Part shown: positions 45,521 through 57,303 of the stretch, piece by piece
Layout of the letters: each line of letters begins with the position of its first letter
Position numbering within the stretch: position 1 is the stretch's first letter
Source: Amphibalanus amphitrite
Lineage: Eukaryota; Arthropoda; Thecostraca; Balanomorpha; Balanidae
Direction of reading: 5' to 3'
Length of the DNA stretch: 64,000 nucleotides
Assembly (NCBI RefSeq): GCF_019059575.1
Contig: NW_024881538.1
Coordinates: forward strand, 248,001 to 312,000
The notes under the pieces: generated by a model
The model's input: only the letters and a program-made list of their open reading frames with translations
The model's database searches: none
What the model was told of the DNA's origin: nothing
Program-made: the position numbers and the translations under genes

Positions 45521-47864
45521 CAGGGGCGGCGGATTCGGGGGGGCAGGGGGGCAGCTGCCCCCCTGGCAAACTCGAGGGGGGGCAAAAGTATCTTTTTGCC
45601 CCCCCATAATTTGTGACAAAACTTAGACATGAAACATATACCTGATTATTCCGTTCGATCATCGGAATAATCAGAAAACTTATATATGTAACCAGATGCC
45701 CATATACACTATCATACGTTGCCTTTCTTAAATGACAAGTGTTCGCGTTCAATTCAAGTTTTCCTCTCTTCAACCTAGTTTTGGAGACATTATAAGCGTC
45801 AACGTGACGCAGCGGCAACCCAGGCCTTCAGTGACCGCTTACAGGGGCGACGGATACGGAGCGGCAGAGGAGGCATCGTTCCCTAAGAAACTTCTGGAGG
45901 AGGGACAAACGTATATTCTTGCCCCTCCATAATTTGTGCCCTAAACATGAGGAAAATTTCCATAGCCTGTTATTACAGCTATGCGCTCTTACAGTTTTCC
46001 CAACGGTGCCTTTTGAATATGTGTAAATGCTAACCATTTCCGCTTTATAGCATTTTTTGTCTTTTCAGATTCGATTTAGGGAAATTTTTAGTGTGCAAGA
46101 GACGCAACTCACACCCTCAGTGGTCGTTTGCCGCTATTTTGTACCTACATGAATGCCAAATCGCAAGCGAGCGGAGACGGAAGGGCTAGCCATTCGCTTG
46201 CGGGTAGTTAGGACTGATGAGCGCTCGTAATAAGCCACTCCCCTGATTTTTCGAGCGCAACAGTTTCCAGTGCAAGTAAAATGGTAAACGCCGAGGTCGT
46301 ACACATTGACCACATTGACCAATGCACGGTATGACACCCAAAGGCCAGTCATCAGAGATCTGCTTTGGGCATTCGGAGGCTTGTGCCTGGGGCCAGTGTA
46401 AAAACTGGATGTTCACAGTTCAGTATCCGCTTTATTTCAGTATTCACTATTAAATAAGTAAAAATCAACGTTGGAAACTTTTGAGGGTTAGGGCACTGAT
46501 CATTAGTGGGGCCCCCTCTGGCTAAAGGCTGGCTATAGAATACAATACAGAGCATCGAACACGAAAGCAAAATCTAAGGCATTTTGGAAAAATGAGTATG
46601 CCCCGCAGCGTCCGATAACTACCACCTTCCAGTGGGTCAAACCAACGGGGTCCAAGTCTATAATGGCACTTAACGATAGCACTAACCTTGTCTCACTTTT
46701 CGTTGAAGTCTGTTCCGAATGGTTTCGGCGACAGACTGGCTGCACTGAGGTCGTTTGGTATGTGCAACTGCATAATTAAAGCCACCTGAGGCGCCCACAC
46801 TAGGCTGAAGCTGGGTTGGAAATGCTTCGTCTTTGCAGATATCACTGGCCGCTGATTCTCGAGTGCCTGAACCGGTAGATGTCGTGGCAAAATTTGGTGT
46901 GATAATTTGAACCTTACCGCAGTCAGCGCACCCTAAAGTCCTAATAAAGAAACGCCCCCCCCCCCATAGCTTCTGCAGCCAGTCCACCGAATTCCTTCAC
47001 CCTAGTCCGTCGCTCGACTCCCTCATCTCAGCCCTCCGTTCCCAGCTTGACGAGCGTTTGGGCCTTAGTTAAGCCTTGCTGTGGACTTACTGTAGGATAA
47101 ACCCATCGAGACAGTCCGTCTCGGTGAGCTTAGTTGGCGAACTACTGCCTTGGGGTGATTCCAAGGCGATTCCAAGGATTCCAAGGTTTACGCTGGAGTA
47201 CGAAAAACATCATCTCATGCCTTGGGGTGGGTTTCTGGCGGAAGTGCTGTCCCAATAGGTTTAGATGCGAACGGCTGTCGCTGAATGTTTGAGCGGTCTT
47301 CTCCCGCTGTTAGCTAGTTTCAGTTGATATCTGTTTTAGAAATACTTTTTAAAGGAAGGTTAAACGGAAATCGAACGTAAAATGAACAGGGGAAATGGTA
47401 ACGAGTTACCTCATTGAAGAATAGCGCTCGCCTACTTCAAAAGGTTTGGCACCGTTCTTCAAATCTGATTTGCGATCGGCTATGGCACAATTTTTCCCAT
47501 TGGAGCTTTTTTCTAATACAGGCTACAGCAATACGAAAATCGTTACATCTTCCACTGGCAGATCCAGGGAGCGAACATATAAAGCAAATATTTACTCCCC
47601 CTCCCCTTGCATCGCGCGAAATAGACAAAACGTACCTTATGTTTCCTAATAATAAAACTTTTATCAGAATGTTTTTTGCTTTATACTGTTCAGCAGACAG
47701 CAGTAGGTCCGTAAGGAATCGAAATCCGAGGAGTTTTTGGATTTTGGACACTTGGGGGGGGGGTATGTCCCCTACAGCGTCGAAAACGCCTTTCTGGATC
47801 CGCCTATGACATCATCTCGACTGGGATCTGGCCCCCCACGCCAAAATCGAATCCGCCGCCACTG
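45521..47864. mobile_element. hAT-like element of 2.34 kb with 8-bp target duplication
   Basis: The left end CAGGGGCGGCGGATTCG and the complement of the right end CAGTGGCGGCGGATTCG are inverted. TTCCGTTC flanks both (45513-45520 and 47865-47872). The left 320 bases are followed by a diverged second copy starting CAGGGGCGACGGATACGG near 45842. A smaller hAT-like element is nested at 47553-47808. No transposase could be recognised in the interior, so it is non-autonomous or badly decayed. Confidence 0.85.
47553..47808. mobile_element. Nested hAT-like MITE (256 bp)
   Basis: The ends CACTGGCAGATCCAG and the complement of CATAGGCGGATCCAG are flanked by ACATCTTC and ACATCATC (seven of eight match). 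It sits wholly inside the 45521-47864 element and so inserted later. Its ends resemble those of the MITE at 20956-21117. Confidence 0.75.
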
Positions 47865-47872
47865 TTCCGTTC

Positions 47873-48978
47873 AAAGCAAATGACGTGCCATCCTTCTCGG
47901 GATACTCAGTGAATAACGGAACATCCGCCGCGGAGCACCTATCAATAACTGAACATCGCCGGCTCATCGGGCGATTGCCACTCCAGCAAATAGGAACCTG
48001 CGCCGCCCCTGGAAACGTTACCGACCCAGTTAATGGAACAGTCGCGTTCCGCCGCCGTATGGCGTCTCTCCAGCCGAACCGACAAGGAGCTAGGTATACC
48101 ATCACCGAAAGGTTTTAGTCTCAAACCACTTTGCTTGGCCTGGGAATCCCATAAATGGACACGGCTGATTAAAGTGCTGACATAAAAGATGAGATGGTAT
48201 TGCGATACAGTAAATAGGGAAACGTATCAATCGGTACAGACTAAAGGTCATGTAAAAGTTAAAAAGAGCAAAAACACACATATTGCGACATGAAACAACA
48301 ATTTATCGAATAATGATCGGATCCGACGTCAAAGCGCTCTTAAACTCCTCCAAGCACAGCTCATCGAGAGATGGTTATTGATTTAGTCACAGCCGCATTG
48401 ATTCAGTCAGTAGGTGGTGAGTAAGTAATAGCTGAAGAGCTCGATGTCCTCAACGTCGAAGGCTGGAAGGCTAAAAAAAGATAGGCAAGAAGCTTTTGGT
48501 AATTGATTCTTTCCAGTGACTAGCGATGACCGATGGAGGCTGGTGTCGACCGTTAAATTCTAGCGCCGAGCCGTGCAAAGCCTTACGGATATCAACGAGA
48601 GGCTAGCCAGCAGTGACCGGCATCATTTGTCAGCTCACAGCCAGGAGTGTCCGAAAACAGGGCCCGAGGATTGCCGACCGCTGTAAATCCAGCGCGGCGA
48701 CAGGCCTAATCCGGCGTCTGGCGGTGACATATGGGCAGAACAAGTGTGTCCGCCGTAAAGCCGACACGCCTCGGCCGTATGTTAGAGAGCATGTGCAGCG
48801 AAACAACGGCCATGTAATCATGCCGCAGACGGGACGGCGCGGCGGAGAGAAGGTCAGGGAGCGGCGGACCGGGGGGCACGGCTGAACGGCGAGCCGGCCC
48901 GGTCAAGGGGCCAGTGTAAGCGTGCACAGAAGACCGACAGGGCCGTGCCGCACTGGGTCAAATCGGGTCGGGTCAGGT
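47873..48978 (-). other. Paxillin intron
   Basis: No exon, mobile element or clear repeat is recognised in this stretch. Confidence 0.35.
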
Positions 48979-48989
48979 CGCATCGCATT

Positions 48990-49042
48990 TTTTTTTTTTT
49001 TTTTTGTTGGGTTAGGCCCTTTCGGTCGACAAGACCAAAGGG
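48990..49042 (-). mobile_element. 53-bp truncated retroelement insertion
   Basis: On the - strand: CCCTTTGGTCTTGTCGACCG then AAAGGGCCTAACCCAAC and poly-A. It is flanked by the 11-bp direct repeat CGCATCGCATT (48979-48989 and 49043-49053). This is a severely 5'-truncated copy of the family whose 3' end is also at 3473-3930. Confidence 0.85.
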
Positions 49043-49139
49043 CGCATCGCATTGAATCGAGCAGTATCATGTCGGGTCAGGTCGGTTTGTGTCGTACTTG
49101 AACGCCACAGGCCTTGATGGTCAGGGCAGCTCGGATCAG

Positions 49140-49349
49140 ACCGGTGGGGATCCACGTTGGGCTGCTCAGTATGGTCGGCAGCACGGGTGACGGGCAGGGT
49201 CAGTGTGATCCTCACCTGGTAGGTAGGTATCCACTTTCGGTTGGTAGGTCTCATTCGAATCAATTTGACACTGACTTGGTAGGGGTCTGCGTTAGGCTGG
49301 TAACGCAGAAGGCAGCACTGATAAGAGGCCGGGTCGGGTCGACACTCAC
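49140..49349. repeat. Tandem copies of the paxillin LD1-exon donor junction
   Basis: On the - strand the 21-base coding unit CAGCCCAATGTGGACCCCTA continues past the real donor (49350/49349, GTGAGTGTCGACCC) as intronic copies: GCCTAACGCAGACCCCTACC with AA/GTCAGTGTCAA (boundary 49276), a copy with CTACCAG/GTGAGGATC (boundary 49216), and CAGCCCAACGTGGATCCCCA near 49160. Two of the three keep a plausible GT donor. Confidence 0.85.
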
Positions 49350-49552
49350 CTGGTAGGGGTCCACATTGGGCTGGTAGGGGTCCACGTTGGGCTGGTAGGG
49401 ATCCACATTGGGCTGGTAGGCTGGCAGCACGGGAGACGGTGACCGCTGCTGGTGACTGGGAGAGTACGCCACTCGCCGGGGACTGCCACCCACCGAGCCG
49501 CCGCTACCCGCCTTGTGTGTGATGGTGTTCTGAAGATCGGCCAACAGCGAGT
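49350..49552 (-). CDS. PXN: Paxillin exon: LD1 motif and QPNVDPY repeats
   Basis: The exon begins with AC, which makes Asp with the G ending exon 1. It encodes SLLADLQNTITHKAGSGGSV, GGSPRRVAYSPSHQQRSPSP, VLPAYQPNVDPYQPNVDPYQ and PNVDPYQ. Together with DL from exon 1 the start reads DLDSLLADLQNT, a typical LD1. The C-terminal end is three perfect heptapeptide repeats, each with a tyrosine, not expected in paxillins. The acceptor is GTTTCAG (AG at 49554-49553) and the donor CAG/GTGAGT at 49350/49349. The coding repeat continues into the intron. Confidence 0.94.
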
Positions 49553-50236
49553 CTGAAACAGAAGGCCAACCATGGTCAGACACACGATTTAGTATATGCT
49601 AGCATTCGGGGCACGGATAATTGTATGCCATATTCGATGCAGATACGCTTTATTATATAACATTTCCATCGATGATGATGACTTGATGCAACAAAGCGCA
49701 CCATGGGCACCAAGCCATATTGCATCCCAATCTAGCCTCACTCAATGGTGCCTATAAATCACTTGGAACCCGGAGGTCGTATTTTATTTTACATCAAAAT
49801 GGGAGCTGCTTTATTAGGAAGATATTTGCAAGCTGATAATTTAGCATAGACGTTGGACAAAGTGCCAGAACAATTCCCTGAAATATGTTTCGGGTTAATC
49901 AAAATTCTCAGGAATCATAAAGGCGATGGTCATGGTAGGAAAGTAAATGCAATCCAAAGAAATCCTTTTAACTTTTCTCGATAACATGAGTAACTGGTTA
50001 GCATATTTATGCTCATGATAATGGCAATGCTAAAAAACTGTTTCATAACACAACAACATGTTCCCTTTCGCCCACATTCTAATTCCACTCATCATCTCAT
50101 CTTCAGCAGAGAGCAGAAAAAAAATACAAGTCATTTGCGTCATTCAAGCTCGATGTAGATGTCGCACGTCACGCCAGTTGAAAGTGAGAAGCTCACACAT
50201 CAAGAAGTTCACAGTTGAAATAGTTCAATATATAAG
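49553..50236 (-). other. Paxillin intron 1, part
   Basis: AT-rich sequence with no supported exon, ending at the mariner insertion. Confidence 0.35.
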
Positions 50237-50238
50237 TA

Positions 50239-51528
50239 CGAGGGGGTATCGAAAAGTTCTGATCATCACCACGAATGAGATGTGATAGAAATTTGATTTT
50301 TTTACATGATGTTCATTACTCCTTAACAAGTCACCACACACGACCGCAAACTTATTGCTTCGTTTCTTGAGCTGCCTCAGGCGGTCATTGTAGGACCTTC
50401 GCACTGTCCCGTAAATCACTGCTCCATCTCGTCAATGACGTCACTTCTGTCCTTAAATCACCGGCCATACTGTGGATTCTTCTTCTCCCGTAACAATCAA
50501 GAGTCAGTTAATATCCGGTCAGGTGAATTTCTTTAGATGCGGTAGGATTTAATGTCCACATCATGTTCTTTCTTCAATCGCAGCTCAGGACGAATGGGCG
50601 GGAGCGCTGTCGGTGCGGATAAAACATCTTTCTTGGGCTTTTTTGCGGCGATTCTGCTTGAGGCCATCTCGCAACTTCTTCAAAAGTGTGCAGTGGTGCT
50701 TGCCTATCATTATCCGACCATCATCAAGACAGTCGGTAATGACTATCCTACGCCAGATCCAGAACACTGATAGCATTGACCTTCCATATCGGCTTCTGCA
50801 TCTTCGCCTTTTAAGAAGGACAGATGTGCCGTGCTTAAACTTCTTGATCATCTTTTTGTCTCTGGATCGTGCACATAGACCCAGCATTCGTCGCAAGTCA
50901 TCAAATTATCGAAGATGTCTTCAATTTCCTAAAAAAGGCCTAGTCTTGGTTTCGAAGGGCCAAGACGCATTTTTCTCTTGAACAAAGTAGACACACGAAC
51001 TTCTAAGCGGGCTGACTCCTTTATCGTCTGTAGTTCTTCGCTGATAATATTTTCAGGCACTGCCAGCATAGAGACCTTTCTGTTGCACAATCATCTGAAA
51101 GGTCACACGACGATCTGTAAGGATGAGGTCCTCCACTTCCTTCACAGTCACCACCTTGTCAGTCACTGGTAGCCACTCACTTCTTGACTCCCCTGCAAGG
51201 GCCATGCAACCAAGTTGAAAATTATTTCTTCATTTTCGGTAAGTGCATGAGATGGGCTTTCCTCGCCATAAACTGATTTCACGTTCTTGATGTATTTTCT
51301 CAGTGTGATACCGTTTCAAATGCATTAGTTGGATGACGGCTCGGTCCTCAATGGGCCCAATACTCATCTTTTTTACTTCTAAGTCTCTCCTACATAAGAT
51401 AAAACCACTTCTCAGGATTCTCTTTGCGGGAACATTGTTCTTAAGAACCAAATATAATACCAACCAAAAATCATCAAAATCGATCCACATCTTCTATGTG
51501 ATGATCAGAACTTTCCGATACCCCCTCG
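50239..51528 (-). mobile_element. mariner element (1,290 bp)
   Basis: The inverted ends CGAGGGGGTATCGAAAAGTT and the complement of CGAGGGGGTATCGGAAAGTT continue as CTGATCATCAC and are each next to TA. Size, TA flanks and end sequence are those of a mariner. The degraded transposase is on the - strand. It lies in the first paxillin intron, in the same orientation as the gene. Confidence 0.93.
50258..51367 (-). pseudogene. mariner transposase relic
   Basis: Near 51367-51290 the - strand reads MSIGPIEDRAVIQLMHLKRY then HTEKIHQE, the N-terminal helix-turn-helix of mariner transposases. At 50896-50585, DDGRIMIGKHHCTLLKKLRD is followed downstream by TDSAPAHSS, the region of the second catalytic Asp (usually HDNAPAH). 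The parts are in different frames and separated by stops, so the gene is dead. Confidence 0.85.
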
Positions 51529-52239
51529 TACGCTTGGTAATTGACACTTGAAGAGGCACGCTAGCACCCCATAAACGATAATGATGTCAGCAATGTCACA
51601 GCCAATGGACACATTTGCATACTTTAGCTCGTTTTTGACGCAGCTGAATGCCGCATTGGAGGCCTCCGAGTGTTCAACCGAGCTTAACAATGTTAACAAT
51701 GAACCGTCTCACAAAAGCGCGCCAAAACGCGGCCACTCCGCTGCAATGAACGGCTCCAATGTCCGTGGTCGAACAGCCGTGCAATTAAACCCACCGGGGT
51801 ATCGACCTGGCGCATTTGTGAGCGGAGTCCAAGCCGCCGGACGGTTCACGGAATAGCTGAAGCAGCTCGGCGTATTTCTACTGCCGCCAACAACGGCCAT
51901 GGCAGCGGCCTATCGCCACACAGCCAGAGACAGCGGATAAGTTGCACAACTGAGTACGGCAGGCGTCACGCAAGCGGGCGGAAGGACTACTACTAGTACT
52001 TATGTCGCGCTGTCATGCTCGTCATTTAGTGAATCCTCAAAGCATCACCAGGACGAAAAATTATGTTATTCTACCTTTTCATTTTTAAGCTTACCTATTT
52101 CATTGCCAATGGTTGTTTAATTTTCTCTTCTTTTTTTTTTCCTCCTACCTAGCCCGACTGGAGTACCCAAATCCCGTCTCCTTAGCAAGCACCCGAAACT
52201 CTGAGCTTGCATTACTGCACACTGTACCTCCGGGTGTAT

Positions 52240-52332
52240 CCCACCCACCCCTCCATACCTAGATCCCCGACCTCTCCGATCCGCCTTTGTCCACACTCTG
52301 TACCTTCGAACGGGATCACACCCCCTCCATAC
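52240..52332. repeat. Single tandem copy of the paxillin exon 1 donor junction
   Basis: On the - strand CGGAGAGGTCGGGGATCTAG followed by GTATGGAGGG occurs at the real junction (52333/52332) and again 74 bases downstream (boundary 52259/52258). The match is essentially perfect over the last 22 coding bases and the first 10 intronic bases. Confidence 0.88.
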
Positions 52333-52612
52333 CTAGATCCCCGACCTCTCCGACCGACACCATCGCCTCTGAGTCAATGGAGTCACAGGAGCCGAGCAGG
52401 AGTCGATCCTGCGGCAGGTGGTACAGCAGGGCCAGCGGGCGGCCCTCCTCCTCCGGGGCGGGCCGACGAGCCTCGGAGCCGCAGGCGGGCGGCGACCCGC
52501 AGGGCGTCACACAGATACTGGGCGGCGCCGCCCCTGCCCCCGGCGGCACAGGCGAGCTCTCCAGGGGCACGCTGAGCTCGTGACGCGCCGGCAGAGACTC
52601 CGGGGAGGTCAT
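52333..52612 (-). CDS. PXN: Paxillin first coding exon
   Basis: The ATG at 52612-52610 is the first in the predicted transcript. The exon encodes MTSPESLPARHELSVPLESS, a Pro/Ala/Glu-rich stretch, LLYHLPQDRLLLGSCDSIDS and EAMVSVGEVGDL, then one G before GTATGG. Joined to AC of the next exon it forms DLDSLLADLQ, the LD1 motif. That junction and the phase identify it as exon 1. In vertebrates LD1 begins within a few residues of the start, so about 84 residues here are an extension unless translation starts at the internal ATG (52363-52361, good context GCGATGG), giving MVSVGEVGDLDSLLADLQ. The extension itself is not similar to anything I recognise. Confidence 0.82.
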
Positions 52613-52869
52613 GATGAGGATTTGAGCCGAGCCAGCCGCGAGAATACAGCAAATCGCAGGGAGTCTCACTGGATCGTCAAAAGAATCTTCACTACCACCA
52701 CAGTCACGGAGATGAACCAGTGACTGTTCGAGCTCGGTCCAAACTCGGTCCAAACGGTCCACTCGGGTGGCACAGATCTAAGTTGGACCCCGCAAGCAGC
52801 AATCACTACACTCAGACGCTGCACCGACGTTACGCGGACGACGGTCGCGGCGGCGTCGTGCCGCCCCAG

Positions 52870-52915
52870 CGACTGACGACGATCGTCCGTCGGCGCCGAC
52901 GAACCTTATATAGGA
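52870..52915 (-). promoter_or_regulatory. Paxillin TATA promoter
   Basis: TATATAAGG on the - strand at 52912-52904 in GC-rich sequence. A TCAGTC arthropod-type initiator lies at 52876-52871, about 38 bases downstream, slightly farther than usual. No ATG occurs between there and the exon 1 start at 52612, giving a 5' leader of about 260 bases. Confidence 0.65.
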
Positions 52916-52929
52916 GCTGCGTCGACAAC

Positions 52930-55900
52930 GACACGGCCGCGACGCCGCACGAGAGAGCGCCGTATCCGTCTTCTAGAGCACATCTCTGGGTAAGGTTGGG
53001 TCTGACTATCCAAGTGATCTTAACATGATTGCAGTAACTGGGTGCTGGCTCAAATCAAGCTTCCATAAGCTATTCATGAAAATGCACAATATGTTGAAGG
53101 CATTTTTTTACCTTGGTGTGGCTGGAAATTGGTTGCTGTTGAAGCGAATATGCATCTACCAACGCCGTTTTCATTGTACACTACCTATGTATTGATGATG
53201 TAACCAAATGGAATGCAAAGGCAAGCCTTTTCACAGAACTAAGCCCAGCACATAACAGAACTGAGCCCAACATGTAAATGATAATGAGGATAAAACCGAT
53301 AAGCATTGAACATTCGTCTTTAACTTCAGAGCAGCATGTAAGAGTATGACAAAATGCATATTGCTTCGCTTTCAAAACTCAATCAAACTCGTCGCGCGGG
53401 CACAAAATCGGTCAAAGAAAAAGCGCGTGAACACCTAAGTTTTTGCATTATGTTTTCAATACTGTGAAGCATCAGATCGAGAAACTTTTAAATTTATTGA
53501 ATCATAAATTGTGTGGGGGCTCTATAGCGTTCAAAACTTTGCAAAAGTTCCAAGATTAAAATTTCACCAGAAGATTTGTATGCTTGTTCCAATGCCGCTA
53601 ATCAACATCCGACATTGTCAACAACTAAAAAACTGTTGAGGGAACGCAAAGAAAACTGAATGGAGAACTTGATGAAGATACGTAACTTATATCTGAAGAA
53701 CCTATTAATTGAAAAACGTTCTCTAATGTAACCAAAACTACGACCAAAATCCAGACTCCATTTCAGCTTCATTGTGTCTCGAAATGGAGCTCAGTCGCTG
53801 TCCGTCAGCCCGTAGCGAAGAACATTTTTCAGCGATTGGAGGCCACACTGCCTACAGGCAGGCTCTCGTTTTCAACTGCTCCACTCTCTATCCCAGCTCC
53901 CCGCTCTCTCTCTCTCTCTCTCTCCTTCACTCTTGGCATCAGCTAAGGGAGCCAATGGCTCATGAACACCATCACCCAGGAGGCAGGAGAGAAGCGCTGG
54001 CCCATTCTGCCGATTGCCCCCGGGTAAGTTCCAGTGTCCTGGCGCTGGGGAGGGGTAGTGTCTGCCCAGACCAACAGGTGCCAGACTCATGGACCGTGAC
54101 AAACAGCCAGAGTGCAGTGCACTGTCAACCCTCAAACGCAAGGTCATCTGCCGAGAGCAGTAAGGCCATGGCGGGTGAATACGTTCGGCGCCGATTTTCA
54201 CGTGCGTTTGGCTCACAATGCAGGAGGTAATATATTGATGTCACCCGTTTGGAGATGACAACAAAAAACATTACATATGCTGAACATCTAAAACACAGTG
54301 TGTCGATGCCAACGACGGTAGTTTTGTGAGACTAATTAACCGTGTCGTCAATAGAGAAATAGCCTGTATTTCATTCCAACATTTACCACCTAGCCCATTA
54401 ACAGATGCATGTGGGTCGCCCACCCCGACCGTCATCTAGTCCGTGACGTCATGTCGTCAGCGGTATTTCACTGAACTGGTTTGCCATTCCATGGCATGCC
54501 GGTGCGGAGAGTGCAGCGGCCCGCTCAGTTTCCGGTGATGAATCTAAAGCAGCTCGTGCATTTATTCAGGGGCTCATCATCAACCGGCAGTCAACCAAGA
54601 GACTCGCAAATTTCTTAGGGGAAACCTGGCCAAATGTGTCGGCCGGAAGGGTAACTCATGAGTTCATCAACATGATTGGATGCGTCGGAGCGGAAACGAT
54701 TACCCGTACCGCCTAGTTGAGTAGTTCCCGCGTTTTTCGAAACTCTGGTTAGGGCCAAAGTGTGGCCGTTTCCGCGGCAGTGAAATCACTGAACTTTGAA
54801 GCGGTATCCAGGGTCGGGAGGTTTCGGTGACGACCTTTACAGCTGAGATGACACCGGTAGCGCATCACGGGCTGCCTGTGTGGAAGAGGAAAGGGCGAGG
54901 ACAAACAGCCACTCCCTGCGCCGAGGAAGAGGAAAGGGCGAGGACGAGAAAAGCCACTCGCTGCGCCGAGGAAGAGGGAAAGGTGACGACAAACAGACTA
55001 TCGCTGCGCCAGTGCGCTAAGGCAGTCCAGAGGGAAGCCCCTAAGGCTCACCACCAAGCGCAGTAATACTAGGCTGATGACGAGGTCGGTACACCAGGGG
55101 CGGAGGAACGGCTGGGCCGTAAGCCGACCATTACTATTCATACAGTCGGCCCGGGAATAGCCAAAAACACGGCATCAAGACCAGGAAATGGCACGAGTCG
55201 GCCGACCAGATGTTTCCAGCGCCAGTACAATAATAAACACCAGCTCACGTACGCAAACATCAGACAGTGGAGCTCAGTTTTAAGGTGTTTAGCACGTAAT
55301 AGGGTCTCGCTTATCTGCTTTCTCAACACCTTAAGCTACAGCGAAGCAGTTTCAAACATCCTTAGAAAAGCAAACACAGGGAGAGGAATACGAACTACCG
55401 GTATTCGATACAACCTAAAATGTCTTATTACTTAGAACTTCATTTCCAACAAACCAGACGAGTGCATGAATGCAAGGTGGAATGATATTTTCCAGCCATA
55501 TTCTTCAGCTCCAGAATACATATTTAATCTCAGCAGAGAGCAATGCTTTCTCGGCCCTGTTGGCCATTATAAAAGCGCCCGACGCGAGCATGGTCAGATT
55601 TCAGTGCGAGCGAGTTCGTATATTTACTATGTCCACACATCGCTTCTGCTATAGCTGATCACAATCAGAGCTTTGAGGGCTTCACAAAGAAAGCTGCACC
55701 CATCAGCCCTCTGATCCGGAACGAGCATGAAGCAAAAAGCAGCTGAAGACGGCTTGGAAATATTGGAAACGGCGGCCACATTTCATAAATGCCATCAAAA
55801 ATTAAAGAAAAACCGTAGACGATTCGCACAAAAAAAAAAACGTCAGCCAAAGCACACTACCGTTTGGTATTGTTATATAATAGTTATTCTCCAGGGAGAC

Positions 55901-57299
55901 ATGGTACACCCCACCCGCTCAAGAAGGAACATTGCCAGTCCGTCTTCATAACACACCCTATGTGACTGAAAGTATCGCCCTGGCAACACCATTCTATTCG
56001 CCGCAAACGGGTCTATGCTCGGGCCCTTAGTTCATGGTGCTAGCTAGGCAACGCCTTTAGCTATTCATGAACGAAAATCCCTGGGCACACATCATTCTGT
56101 CTACAATACTGCAATGTCAACTGGATGTTAAGTCGCAGAAGCCAAAGTTTGCAGTAAGCGGCTCAGACGACAAGGCCAAGGGCAGCGCTACGAGCTCGCT
56201 GTTTTGTCGATCAAGTTCTCCACGCCTGGTTTAGTGTCGCTTCGTCACCGTCACCCACACTCCAGCCGCCGCATCATTTTTGTGACGTAATCAGATGACG
56301 CGAATGATGCACTCCGACACCGCTGACGGCACGGACATCAATCATGGTGGTGACGCCTCTGAGGCATGTTTTAAGGTTGGTTAGTTTGAAGTTCGCGGTC
56401 CAAATTGCTTGGCATGATTGAGAAGTGTGAGTGTGATAGAGAATGATAGGCCAATTACAGGGAAACCTCACATTGATTTGACCGACAGGGTCAGGAGGCT
56501 CTCCCGAGCAGCTGAGCCTTGATGTCAATGTCGAGCAGCTGTATCTGTCGTGTGCAACTGTATCGAAGCACTCAGTTATAAGAATTTATTCAGTGAATGG
56601 TCATCAAAAGAGCAATATTCACCAGAGCAGTGCATTTACAGCAAACCATGAGTGAAGTGAAGTGAAGACGGCTTTCAGCCAACAACCGAACGGCTGGTCT
56701 GTCTCGGATCCAGACGTCATCTGACCCAATCAGGGGCCTTTCGAGAGTGACTTCCTGAGTAGACTCTGCCCGAACCTGTGCTGAACACTCCTCTCTTTCC
56801 CCGCCCGACGGAAGCCGTCGGCTGCAGCCCGGTCCAGCAATCGGTCTAATGAAAACCTCATCGTGCCACTCGTCTGATGAAACGGAGACAAGCCGGTGAT
56901 CAGGCCTGAGTAAAGGCCAGCACCGGGCGGAACAAGACTGAGCAGACGCGAGCAGACGGTAGCCAAGTCAGTCTGGGCTGAACTTGACTGGTTGGGGTAG
57001 TGGGTGGTTTCGATAGTTTTGGTCTGCTCTTCTGGCCATAACATGAATCGGGTAGTCTTTGCTCCATCTGCAGCAGCGTATTTAGAAAATCGCGAAGGGG
57101 GGGGGGGGGGCCAAGGGTTAGGAGGGCGCCACCTCACCCAAGGAGGGCGCCATACGGTGGCGAGATAAAAAAAAATCCTTATCGATCGCTCAGGGGGGGG
57201 GGGGGGGGGGGCGTTTTTTTACCACGCCACCAGCTTTTTTTGCGTATTTAAGGAAAGCAGCGACGCGCATTGCTGCAAAACTTGGTATCGACTATCGCG
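52930..57299. other. Upstream flank of paxillin
   Basis: About 4.4 kb without a supported gene. A short CT tract lies at 53906-53925, a GAGGAAAGGGCGAGGAC-type repeat at 54883-55000, and G runs at 57100-57113 and 57192-57212. No element border could be defined. Confidence 0.35.
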
Positions 57300-57303
57300 T
57301 TAA

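Noticed and set aside
53772..54230. 152-codon frame upstream of paxillin
   Set aside because: It crosses a CT tract, has an opposing frame of similar length and no known motif.
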